Source: Ginsengibacter hankyongi (GTDB taxonomy: Bacteria; Bacteroidota; Bacteroidia; Chitinophagales; Chitinophagaceae). Taken from it: DNA of 55,361 nt. The stretch covers positions 1 to 55,361 of the forward strand of contig NZ_VYQF01000016.1 in the NCBI RefSeq assembly GCF_008710285.1. The letters run 5' to 3'. Under the pieces are notes generated by a model, which did not search any database, was not told the DNA's origin, and worked only from the letters and a program-made list of their open reading frames with translations. Below are positions 9,680-18,027 of this stretch, one piece after another (the stretch's first letter is position 1; every line of letters begins with the position of its first letter). A program made the position numbers and the translations under genes.

Positions 9680-11052
9680 TTTTTATTTTTAAAATACCAG
9701 GTTCGAAAACTCTGCCTCGGCGGGACAGGCATTTCCCGTTGTTTATACCAGGAGTTAATTGTTTTGTTCGCAAGCAATGATGGGAAATATCTCATTATCC
9801 ACCTTCCCGTTCTGCCTGCAACCCGGTATATAGAAGGATATGATACAACAAAAGACATCATCTTCATGCCGAGCCTCTTGCCGGACGATACATGCCCTTT
9901 TTTTGTCAATGCCTGGCGCCATTTCCACAATTGGTCATGGATATCAATTTTTACAGGGCAAACATTACTGCAGGACCCGCATAAGGTGGAGGCAAAAGGC
10001 AGATCGGCATTTTCTTGCATATTTATATTTGGATTCAAAATAGCGCCGATGGGTCCGGCTACAGCGCTGTGATAGCTATGTCCGCCACTTCTCCTGTAAA
10101 CAGGGCAGGTGTTAAAGCAGGCACCACAACGGATACATTTTAAAGAGTTCCGGAAATCGGGTCTTCCCAATTGCCTGGTTCGGCCGTTATCAACTATTAC
10201 CACATGCATTTGCTGGCCGTTTCTCGGTTTATGAAAATGACTGGAATAAACAGTAATAGGCTGCCCCGTTGCACTCCTGGTAAGCAAACGTAAAAAAACA
10301 CCCAGGTGTTCCGCTTTTGGGATTATCTTTTCAATGCCCATACAGGCAATGTGAATTCCCGCAGCATGTGCACCCATATCAGCATTGCCTTCATTGGTGC
10401 ATACCACGAATCCACCAGTTTCTGCCACCGCAAAATTTACCCCGGTAATCGCCAGCTCGGAAAAGATAAATTTTCTTCTCATATGCTGCCTGGCAGCTTC
10501 CGCCAGGTATTGCGGGTTATTATTACCTTTTTCTGTATGCAAATGGCTGTGAAAGGTATTGCTTACATCCTCCCTTTTTAAATGTATAGCCGGAAGTACA
10601 ATATGACTTGGATGCTCTTTCCTCAATTGTACAATATACTCACCCAAATCAGTATCAATGACTTCAATACCCTGTGATGTGAGGTAAGAATTTAAGTCGC
10701 ATTCTTCCGTAAGCATGGATTTACTTTTGACTACATGCTTAACTTGATTATTACGAATAATTTCAGATATAATTTCGTTATGTTCTTTAGCGTCTTCAGC
10801 CCAATGAATATGTATCCCATTGCTTCTTGCCTTTTTTTCAAACTCAATTAAATACTGATCAAGGTTGGATAAGGTATGATTTTTTATTTCGGAGCCATAC
10901 TCCCTTAACTGCTCCCATTCAGGAACGTTATGTACGGCCCGGTCACGTTTGCTCCGGACGAACCATAATGTTTCATCATGCCAGTCTACCCTCTTTTCAT
11001 CTTCATTGAAAATAGCTGATAATGCTGAATGGTTTCTCTTATTATGTTCCAT
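9676..11052 (-). CDS. lutB: LutB-like iron-sulfur LUD protein (L-lactate utilisation)
   Basis: This 458-residue protein is the iron-sulfur subunit of L-lactate oxidation (LutB/LldF). An N-terminal LUD domain (about 60-290, with AETGGFVVCTNEGN) precedes a ferredoxin-type module. That module has CxxCxxCxxxCP at Cys306, 309, 312 and 316 (CIRCGACFNTCPVYRR) and a second CxxCxxxCP group at Cys358, 361 and 365 (CGSCSNVCPVKID). GGHSYHSAVAGPIGA between them is a family hallmark. The length is normal. It lies 173 bases downstream of lutA, with a hairpin in the gap, and overlaps lutC. Confidence 0.95.
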   Translation of the reverse strand: MEHNKRNHSALSAIFNEDEKRVDWHDETLWFVRSKRDRAVHNVPEWEQLREYGSEIKNHTLSNLDQYLIEFEKKARSNGIHIHWAEDAKEHNEIISEIIRNNQVKHVVKSKSMLTEECDLNSYLTSQGIEVIDTDLGEYIVQLRKEHPSHIVLPAIHLKREDVSNTFHSHLHTEKGNNNPQYLAEAARQHMRRKFIFSELAITGVNFAVAETGGFVVCTNEGNADMGAHAAGIHIACMGIEKIIPKAEHLGVFLRLLTRSATGQPITVYSSHFHKPRNGQQMHVVIVDNGRTRQLGRPDFRNSLKCIRCGACFNTCPVYRRSGGHSYHSAVAGPIGAILNPNINMQENADLPFASTLCGSCSNVCPVKIDIHDQLWKWRQALTKKGHVSSGKRLGMKMMSFVVSYPSIYRVAGRTGRWIMRYFPSLLANKTINSWYKQREMPVPPRQSFRTWYFKNKK

Positions 11053-11070
11053 GATGGTGCATTCTAAATT

Positions 11071-11101
11071 ATTAAAAATGGGCCCTTTGGAAAAAGAGCC
11101 C
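11071..11101 (-). terminator. Hairpin plus short U-run between lutA and lutB (attenuator-like)
   Basis: Bases 11080-11101 form a 9-bp stem (GGGCTCTTT with AAAGGGCCC, one G-U pair) and a 4-nt loop on the minus strand, followed by ATTTTTAAT. It sits inside the lut operon, 27 bases before the lutB start, so it may act as a partial terminator, an mRNA-stability element or a processing site rather than an operon end. Confidence 0.45.
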
Positions 11102-11225
11102 CTGAAACAGCTTGATTAGCCTGTTTATGAGAAAATGAGTTGTAATACCGGACGTCAGTTTAAATGCCAAGTAATTTTTATCCAAAAAATTCAAATGGGT
11201 TATCATTAATAATTTCCGTTTATGT

Positions 11226-11957
11226 TCAAATTGCATTGAGAATTTCGGCGATATGTATCACCCGTATATCACTTTTTTTTCTTCTCAAGATACCTTCCAG
11301 GTGCATCAGGCAACTTACGTCTGTGGAGGTGATATATTCTACCTGGTTTTCTTTATGTTCCCTAATTCTATCTTTTCCCATTTTTACAGAAACGGCTTCT
11401 TCAAAAACAGAAAATGTACCCCCAAACCCGCAACATTCATCCCATCGTTCGGGCAACATCATTTGTAAATTCTTTACCATGCTTAATAGTTTCTCCGGCT
11501 TTGAAAAAGGGGAAGCGACCAGTTCTGACATAGAGCAGACGTGCAATCCCCGTTGGCCGTGACAACCAACATGTACGCCAACCTTATGGGGAAAATTTGA
11601 TGGCAGCTTTTCAACTTTTAATACATCGAGCAAAAACTCGGTTAGTTCAAAAACATGCCTGCGAATATGCAGGGCAGCGTCTTCATTTTCATCCGTCAAG
11701 TGTTCTTTAATATGCAGTACGCAACTTCCGGAGGGCGATACTACGTAGTCGAAATTGGAGAAGTTTTCTACGAAGTTTTTATTGCACCCTTTTGCTAAAC
11801 CGGCAAAGCCACTATTGGCCATCGGCTGGCCACAACACGTTTGGTTTAAAGGAAAAATTACTTCACAATTAAGACGCTCTAATAACTCCACGGTGGCAAC
11901 GGCTACCCTGGGATAAAACTGATCAATATAACATGGAACAAATAAACCCACTTTCAT
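11226..11957 (-). CDS. lutA: LutA-like CCG-domain oxidoreductase subunit (L-lactate utilisation)
   Basis: This 243-residue protein carries two cysteine-rich CCG domains, as in LutA/GlpC/heterodisulfide reductase subunits. The first CCG is at residues 41-43 (NQTCCGQPMANSGF) and the second at 175-177 (DECCGFGGTFS). These Cys sets bind an Fe-S cluster used for electron transfer during L-lactate oxidation. The start lies only 2 bases past the pps stop, so pps and lutA are almost certainly co-transcribed. The length is normal for LutA. Confidence 0.95.
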   Translation of the reverse strand: MKVGLFVPCYIDQFYPRVAVATVELLERLNCEVIFPLNQTCCGQPMANSGFAGLAKGCNKNFVENFSNFDYVVSPSGSCVLHIKEHLTDENEDAALHIRRHVFELTEFLLDVLKVEKLPSNFPHKVGVHVGCHGQRGLHVCSMSELVASPFSKPEKLLSMVKNLQMMLPERWDECCGFGGTFSVFEEAVSVKMGKDRIREHKENQVEYITSTDVSCLMHLEGILRRKKSDIRVIHIAEILNAI

Positions 11958-11959
11958 AA

Positions 11960-14380
11960 TTACTGTTCAAAAGTTGCAATAGCTTTAATGGTTTTTATCA
12001 CGGAATCGGGGGTCAGTGAAATACTATCGATGCCCTCCCGTACAAGAAACTGCGCAAAATCCGGAAAATCAGAAGGTCCTTGTCCGCAAATACCCACTTT
12101 AACCCCATTTCTTTTGGCGGCACAAATGAGTTTGGAAATCATTTGTTTTACGGCAGGGTTTCGCTCATTGTATAAATGAGCCACCAATGATGAATCCCGG
12201 TCAAGACCAAGCGTTAATTGCGTTAAGTCATTTGAACCTATTGAAAATCCATCGATATGTTTGGCAAATTCATCGGCCAAAATAATATTTGAAGGCACTT
12301 CTGCCATCAAGTAAAGCTCCAGATTATTTTTACCTCGTTCCAACCCAAACTCTCTCATCACTTCCTTTACTTTTATTAATTCCTCAACGGTACGGCAGAA
12401 GGGTATCATCACGACTACATTATCCAATCCCATTTCTTCCCGAACTATCTTTATTGCTTTACACTCAAGCCCAAAAGCTGCTTTATATTCATCAGAATAA
12501 TATCTTGAAGCGCCTCTCCAGCCAATCATAGGGTTTTCTTCATGCGGCTCAAAATGATTTCCGCCCAAAAGATTATAATATTCATTAGTCTTGAAATCGC
12601 TGAAACGCACAATAACAGGATTTGGATAAAAAGCAGCACCAATCTTAGCAATCCCGTATGACAACTTTTTGATAAAGAAATCTTCTTCATTATCATAGCC
12701 GAATATTCGTTTTTCTATTTCTTTTGTTAATAAAGAATCATTTAATTCTTTATGATGCATTAACGCAAGCGGATGGATCTGAATATAATTATTAATGATG
12801 AATTCTTCTCGTGCGAGCCCCACACCACAATTAGGCAAATGTGAAAACTTGAAACACATCGAAGGTGATGCTACATTCAGCATAATCTTTGTATCGATTA
12901 CCGGCAAATTATCAAGATTATATTCTGTGGTTAAATAATCAATTATCCCTTCATAGATATAGCCTGTTTCTCCTTCGGCGCAGCTCGCCGTAACCTCATC
13001 ACCTTCCTGCAAAATTTTGGTAGCATTGCCACAGCCAACAATGGCCGGAACTCCCAGCTCTCTTGCTACGATAGCAGCATGGCAGGTACGGCCACCTTTA
13101 TTTGTAATGATCGCTGAAGCTTTTTTCATAATTGGCTCCCAGTCCGGGTCTGTCATATCAGTAACTAATATATCGCCATCATTAAACTCATGCCCTTCTA
13201 TTACCCGTTTATCTAAAGAATATAAAATATTGGCTTTGCCCGAGCCAATTTTATCGCCAACCGCTATGCCTGTCAGTAATATTTTTTGCTCTTTTGGATT
13301 TTTCCTGATTTCATATTCTGTTATTTTTCTATGATTGGTCTGTGAATGAATAGTTTCTGGTCTTGCCTGAACAATGAAAAGTTCTTTGCTCAACCCGTCG
13401 AAGGCCCATTCTACATCCATGGGCGTCCATCGGTTTTTGATTTTTGTATAATATTCTTCGATCTTTACGATCCAGTCTGAAAGCTGAATTACTGTCGCAT
13501 CCGATAAACAAAACCGGTTTTGAAAACCTGTCTCTGTCGGAATAATTTTAACTCTTTCATCCGCTTTATCACCATATACCATCATTTTATCTTTTACCCC
13601 TAGCTTTTTCTCAATGATAGAATTGTACCCGTCCTTCAGGGTGGGTTTGAACACAATAAATTCATCGGGCAATATGGCCCCCTGAACTACCATTTCTCCC
13701 AATCCGAAAGATCCATTGATAATGACAACATCTTTAAAGCCGCTCTCCGTGTCGAGGCTAAATGCGACTCCGGACGACCCCAAATCACTTCTTACCATTT
13801 TCTGCACGCAAACACTTAATCCGATGGAAAAATGATCGTACCCGAAACTTTGCCGGTAGCTGATGGCACGATCCGTAAACAGCGAGGCGATACAATTGCG
13901 AACGGCATCCATGAGAGACGCGGGGCCACGAACATTCAGGAAAGTCTCCTGTTGCCCGGCAAATGAAGCGTCAGGCAAATCCTCAGCAGTGGCTGAAGAT
14001 CGTACTGCAACATCCGTAAATTCCTGGTTATAATCTGAAGATAGTTTTTCATAGGCCTTTATGATCACCTCGCTCATTTCTTTTGGGAAACGGCCGTTTT
14101 CGAGTAAAAGCCTTACCTGCTGACCTCCTCTCCTGAGTGATTCAATATTATCGTAATCTATTGAATTTATGATGTGAGTGATGGTGCTTTCCAGATTATT
14201 ATATTCCAGAAATTTCCTATAGGCTGCAACGGTAACAACAAAACCATTCGGAATATTAATTCCCAAAGAAGCCAGGTGCTGCATCATCTCACCCAATGAA
14301 GCATTTTTACCCCCGACCGTTTCAACATCATTAATGCCTACCTCGTTAAGTTCCAAAATAAATTTATCCTTCATAACCAT
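11960..14380 (-). CDS. ppsA: Phosphoenolpyruvate synthase
   Basis: This 806-residue enzyme turns pyruvate, ATP and water into PEP, AMP and phosphate, the entry to gluconeogenesis. The N-terminal ATP-grasp PPDK/PEP-synthase domain spans about 1-345 (VGGKNASLGEM, VRSSATAEDLPDASFAGQQE). The swivelling phosphohistidine domain has the GGRTCHAAIVARELGVPA motif with His434. The C-terminal TIM barrel ends with VGICGQGPSDFPDF, carrying the catalytic Cys, and the usual SLTPDSV tail. It is the first gene of pps-lutABC, so pyruvate made from lactate is pulled to PEP. Translation may start at Met1 or Met3. Confidence 0.96.
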   Translation of the reverse strand: MVMKDKFILELNEVGINDVETVGGKNASLGEMMQHLASLGINIPNGFVVTVAAYRKFLEYNNLESTITHIINSIDYDNIESLRRGGQQVRLLLENGRFPKEMSEVIIKAYEKLSSDYNQEFTDVAVRSSATAEDLPDASFAGQQETFLNVRGPASLMDAVRNCIASLFTDRAISYRQSFGYDHFSIGLSVCVQKMVRSDLGSSGVAFSLDTESGFKDVVIINGSFGLGEMVVQGAILPDEFIVFKPTLKDGYNSIIEKKLGVKDKMMVYGDKADERVKIIPTETGFQNRFCLSDATVIQLSDWIVKIEEYYTKIKNRWTPMDVEWAFDGLSKELFIVQARPETIHSQTNHRKITEYEIRKNPKEQKILLTGIAVGDKIGSGKANILYSLDKRVIEGHEFNDGDILVTDMTDPDWEPIMKKASAIITNKGGRTCHAAIVARELGVPAIVGCGNATKILQEGDEVTASCAEGETGYIYEGIIDYLTTEYNLDNLPVIDTKIMLNVASPSMCFKFSHLPNCGVGLAREEFIINNYIQIHPLALMHHKELNDSLLTKEIEKRIFGYDNEEDFFIKKLSYGIAKIGAAFYPNPVIVRFSDFKTNEYYNLLGGNHFEPHEENPMIGWRGASRYYSDEYKAAFGLECKAIKIVREEMGLDNVVVMIPFCRTVEELIKVKEVMREFGLERGKNNLELYLMAEVPSNIILADEFAKHIDGFSIGSNDLTQLTLGLDRDSSLVAHLYNERNPAVKQMISKLICAAKRNGVKVGICGQGPSDFPDFAQFLVREGIDSISLTPDSVIKTIKAIATFEQ

Positions 14381-14536
14381 TGCGTTTCGCTAAAATAAAT
14401 TTGATATTTTCCCAAAAATAGAAGACACAAGGCCATTCATTTTTCAGGAATTTGCCTATTTATTAAACAATCCTGCCATTTCTTTTTTTTGCGATAAATT
14501 ATTGGACACCAAACGAGTCATAAAAACCGTTTAAAT

Positions 14537-16234
14537 CTATTCAGGTCCATACATCTGCCATTCCAAAAGAGAAGGTGCATCGTCCTTATTTTCAATGAGC
14601 AACCTGAAAGATTCAGCGGTGACGGGCATAAAATTTTTCTGATCACCGACACCTTTAGTTGTTGTTGCAATAATCGTTTTCCAGGTTTCTCCGGATTTAT
14701 ATTGAAGGGTTATACCTTGCTTTTTGTTTTCCCAGGGATTCCAGGGTTCGTCTACAATAAGACTCGAAATGGCAACCGGCTTTTTGAAATCAACGGTTGC
14801 AGAAGCATTTCTTTCTGTTTTAGCAGCTGTCCATCTTGTAAGACGATTCCCATCGGTCAGGTTTTTAGCGCCTTCTGTTGCATCATTTTCTGAAGACACC
14901 ACCGCTTCAACGTTCTCCATAGGCGATGGAATTATTTTAAGGTCACCCTCAAATTCAACAGCAACGACTGTATTTATAGTATCGGGAATCTTTTTGGGCA
15001 AATGAATCACGGAATGTTGGTTCGCTTTATTTATCGTTACTAAAAGTGGTTTTGAGGGATCCGCCAGTAAATAAGCTTTCCTGATTTTGTTGGCCATCGG
15101 AACACCCAGTAAATCATTTGCTGGGTAATCAAATACATGGAGGTATAATTTCTGGCCTTTCCTGGTACATCTTCCATAAGATAAATAGGGAAAAGGGCTG
15201 GCAGTAGTACCATATATGGCTTCCTTATTCACATGAAGCCATTTTCCCATTGCTGCCAGTCTTGTAATACTTGCTTTTGGAATTTCGCCTTCGGCGGTTG
15301 GACCCACATTTAGTAAAAAGTTCCCTCCTTTGCTTACAATTTCTGTAAGGTTCCTGATAAGCGTTTTTGAGCTCTTCCAATTGGAGTCATAAGATTTATA
15401 TCCCCACGTATCATTCATGGTCATGCAGGTTTCCCAGTTTCTGCCGGGAAAACCGGTAGAGGGAACAAACTGCTCCGGGGTTTCTGTATCCCCTTGGAAT
15501 TTGCCGCCTAAGCGGTTATTGGTAATTAGGTTAGGGTGTTGCTTTAATATCGGCATGAACTTTTCGGCTCTCGCTTTGGTCATATCCTTTGGAGTATCCC
15601 ACCAGAGAATATCGATATTACCATAATTGGATAAAATTTCCCTGACCTGCGGAACAGCAATATTATCCAGGTAAGTATCCATATCCCCATCCTGAGCTGG
15701 GTCCCAATGACCGTTGATAGCAGCGCCACCGGGATGATTCCAATCCTGTGCCTGCGAATAATAAAAGCCAATCCTGATGCCCTCTTTTCGGCATGCCGCC
15801 ACCAGCGGCTTCAGCAAATCTTTACCATAAGGAGATGCATCAACTACATCCCAATCAGTAACTTTTGAATCAAATAAGGCAAAACCATCGTGGTGCTTCG
15901 AAGTAATAACAATATATTTTACCCCGGCATTCTTGGCCATTTTGACCCAGGCTTCCGGGTTGTATTTTACCGGGTTAAACTGTTTTGCATAAGGTTTATA
16001 TTTATCTATCGGAATTTTAGCTGTATTCATAATCCATTCGCCAATGCCCGGAATCTTTTTTCCTTCATAAGTTCCCGCCAGAGCAGAATAAACGCCCCAA
16101 TGGATAAACATGCCGAACTTGGCGTCTTTCCACCATTGCATTTTTTTAGCTTCTGCCGTCGATTCATTAGATTGCGCATGAACGGCATGAATAGCAAGCA
16201 CGAATAAAAAAATAGAAGATATTACTTTTTTCAT
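14537..16234 (-). CDS. GH29 alpha-L-fucosidase with C-terminal F5/8-type domain
   Basis: This 565-residue retaining alpha-L-fucosidase releases terminal L-fucose from glycans. It has a signal peptide (1-20, ending IHAVHA) and the GH29 barrel signatures WWKDAKFGMFIHWGVYSALAG near 34, YIVITSKHHDGFALFDS near 107 and IDILWWDTP with the likely nucleophile Asp213. NFLLNVGPTAEGEIP follows. Residues about 440-565 (SSENDATEGAKNLTDG, then TRWTA) form a discoidin/F5/8-type domain probably used for sugar binding. It is probably periplasmic. Its stop is about 160 bases upstream of the pps start, and the FHS permease gene lies upstream. Confidence 0.95.
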   Translation of the reverse strand: MKKVISSIFLFVLAIHAVHAQSNESTAEAKKMQWWKDAKFGMFIHWGVYSALAGTYEGKKIPGIGEWIMNTAKIPIDKYKPYAKQFNPVKYNPEAWVKMAKNAGVKYIVITSKHHDGFALFDSKVTDWDVVDASPYGKDLLKPLVAACRKEGIRIGFYYSQAQDWNHPGGAAINGHWDPAQDGDMDTYLDNIAVPQVREILSNYGNIDILWWDTPKDMTKARAEKFMPILKQHPNLITNNRLGGKFQGDTETPEQFVPSTGFPGRNWETCMTMNDTWGYKSYDSNWKSSKTLIRNLTEIVSKGGNFLLNVGPTAEGEIPKASITRLAAMGKWLHVNKEAIYGTTASPFPYLSYGRCTRKGQKLYLHVFDYPANDLLGVPMANKIRKAYLLADPSKPLLVTINKANQHSVIHLPKKIPDTINTVVAVEFEGDLKIIPSPMENVEAVVSSENDATEGAKNLTDGNRLTRWTAAKTERNASATVDFKKPVAISSLIVDEPWNPWENKKQGITLQYKSGETWKTIIATTTKGVGDQKNFMPVTAESFRLLIENKDDAPSLLEWQMYGPE

Positions 16235-16543
16235 TTTTAAATTTTTAAGGTATAAAATATAACTTATCGAAAACGATTCTTTTTAACGGAATAATTTGGC
16301 AATTACCCTTCTGTCCATATAACCAGATCCAGGAAAAATAAGCAGGAATCTTCCCCTCGTAATTTAGCTGATAACCATCCGTTCTCCGGTAAAATAGTAT
16401 TGAAAAATCACCTCTATTCGCGGTATCTTCATGCTTTCCGTTTATGCGAAATCCTATTTTAGAAACGGGTTATTTTACAAAGGAAAGCAAATTCATTGCG
16501 GTAAATTTTTCCATTCAAACCAATAATTAAACTATTTTGGCTT
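16235..16543. other. 309-bp gap upstream of the fucosidase gene, with a possible coding relic
   Basis: It should contain the fucosidase promoter, but no clear -33/-7 pair was found. A minus-strand frame of about 75 codons (roughly 16472 to a stop at 16245) lies between two stops and has no ATG. It includes the protein-like stretches FRINGKHEDTANRGDFSILF and AYFSWIWLYGQKGNC. This could be a decayed gene fragment or chance; no family was recognised. Confidence 0.35.
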
Positions 16544-17854
16544 TTAACTTACGATCGTCATTTCCCTGCTGACCTGCTTAGAAATCGATCTTCCAAGTTT
16601 ATACCCCTTCACGGAGAAAAATAAGAGGAAAATATAACAGGGCACCAAAATCCAGTAAGCCTGACGGGGATTATAATAATCACTCAAATATCCATAAACT
16701 AAGGGAGTGATTGCGCCTCCCACGACACCCATGATCATCAAAGCCGATCCCCGTTTCGTGAATTTCCCCAAACCCTCTATTGCGAGGGGCCAGATAGATG
16801 GCCATAGTAACGCGTTACTCAGGCCTAACAATGCTATGAACCAAACCGATGTTTTGCCTGCAATGAATATGGCGGTTAAGGATAGGATAAGACCTAATAA
16901 GGAAGACCATTGCAAAGCTTTTTTTTGTTTAATATATTTTGGGATTGCAATAGCGCCCGCGATATAACTAATAATCATGATCAACAGAATATACGTTGCA
17001 AAGAATTTAGCCTCCTTAAAACTATAGCCCATATATTCACTATAGTTAATAATGGAATCGACCGCTAATACCTCTACGCTCACTTCAAAAAAGATAGCTA
17101 TAGCCCCCAAAACAAGGAAGGGGTACTGAAACACGTGCCGTTTCTGCACCGCTTCTTCCCCGGTAAATGCCTCCTCCTGCTCTTTCACTTCCGGAAGCTT
17201 TGAATAACGGATCATCAGTCCAAGGCCCACCAAAACTATAGTCATAATCACGTAGGGCATTATCAGGCGCGAGGATAATTCATTCAGGATTCCCAGTTGC
17301 TCAGTGTGTTTTAATGAGGGCAGTAATTTTTTTAACTGGTCGATTTCATCCGGGTTTTTTGTTATAGCGCGAATAAGAATAAGGGGCGCTAATGCTCCTG
17401 CAGCCTTATTACAAATTCCCATGATGCTAATCCGTTTGGCGGCACTTTCAATCGGGCCCAGGATAGTGATGTACGGATTCACTGCTGTCTGTAGAATGGT
17501 AAGGCCCGTCGCCTGGACAAACAATCCCAATAAAAATGTAATATAATTGCGACCCAGTGCGGCCGGTATGAAGATGATGGTGCCTGCGGCCATCACCAGC
17601 AAGCCCAGCGTCATCCCATTTTTAAACCCTGTTTTTTTCAGCAGCGCAGACGAGGGAATTGCCATTACAAAGTAAGAAAAATAGAAGGAAAAAGCAACCA
17701 TCATCGATTGCCAGGTAGCGAGGTTGCAAACAAATTTAAAATAAGGTATGAGCAAAGAATTAAGCCAGCTTACAAACCCAAAAATGAAAAAAAGCAATCC
17801 AATAATGGCGATGGCTCCATAATTTTTTTTGTCCTTGTAATTTGCTTTTCCCAT
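16544..17854 (-). CDS. FHS-family MFS sugar permease (FucP/GluP-like)
   Basis: This 436-residue inner-membrane symporter has about 12 predicted helices and belongs to the fucose-galactose-glucose FHS family. That is supported by LLFFIFGFVSWLNSLLIPYF (TM1), GLTILQTAVNPYITILGP (TM4-5 signature) and KRISIMGICNKAAGALAPL. From memory of the E. coli FucP structure, its Asp46 (in LND) and Glu135 (in LETAANPF) are needed for proton-coupled fucose transport; here the equivalents read LNS and LQT. So the protein may use another sugar or another coupling mode. Its place next to a GH29 fucosidase still suggests it carries a released monosaccharide. The gap of about 170 bases to the next gene upstream suggests loose co-transcription. 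Confidence 0.9.
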   Translation of the reverse strand: MGKANYKDKKNYGAIAIIGLLFFIFGFVSWLNSLLIPYFKFVCNLATWQSMMVAFSFYFSYFVMAIPSSALLKKTGFKNGMTLGLLVMAAGTIIFIPAALGRNYITFLLGLFVQATGLTILQTAVNPYITILGPIESAAKRISIMGICNKAAGALAPLILIRAITKNPDEIDQLKKLLPSLKHTEQLGILNELSSRLIMPYVIMTIVLVGLGLMIRYSKLPEVKEQEEAFTGEEAVQKRHVFQYPFLVLGAIAIFFEVSVEVLAVDSIINYSEYMGYSFKEAKFFATYILLIMIISYIAGAIAIPKYIKQKKALQWSSLLGLILSLTAIFIAGKTSVWFIALLGLSNALLWPSIWPLAIEGLGKFTKRGSALMIMGVVGGAITPLVYGYLSDYYNPRQAYWILVPCYIFLLFFSVKGYKLGRSISKQVSREMTIVS

Positions 17855-18027
17855 AAGTAATTGTAATAGTATTGATTTCCTTTTATGAATGATAACGGAC
17901 TTGTTAACCGTCTGCCCTACATTGAAAATTACCTAACATTCTCGTCCTCGCGAGATACACCAGAAGTATTTCTTTGCATACTTCAATCAAATGAATTCCC
18001 GGCCTATTTCCGGCACGATCTCCTCTT

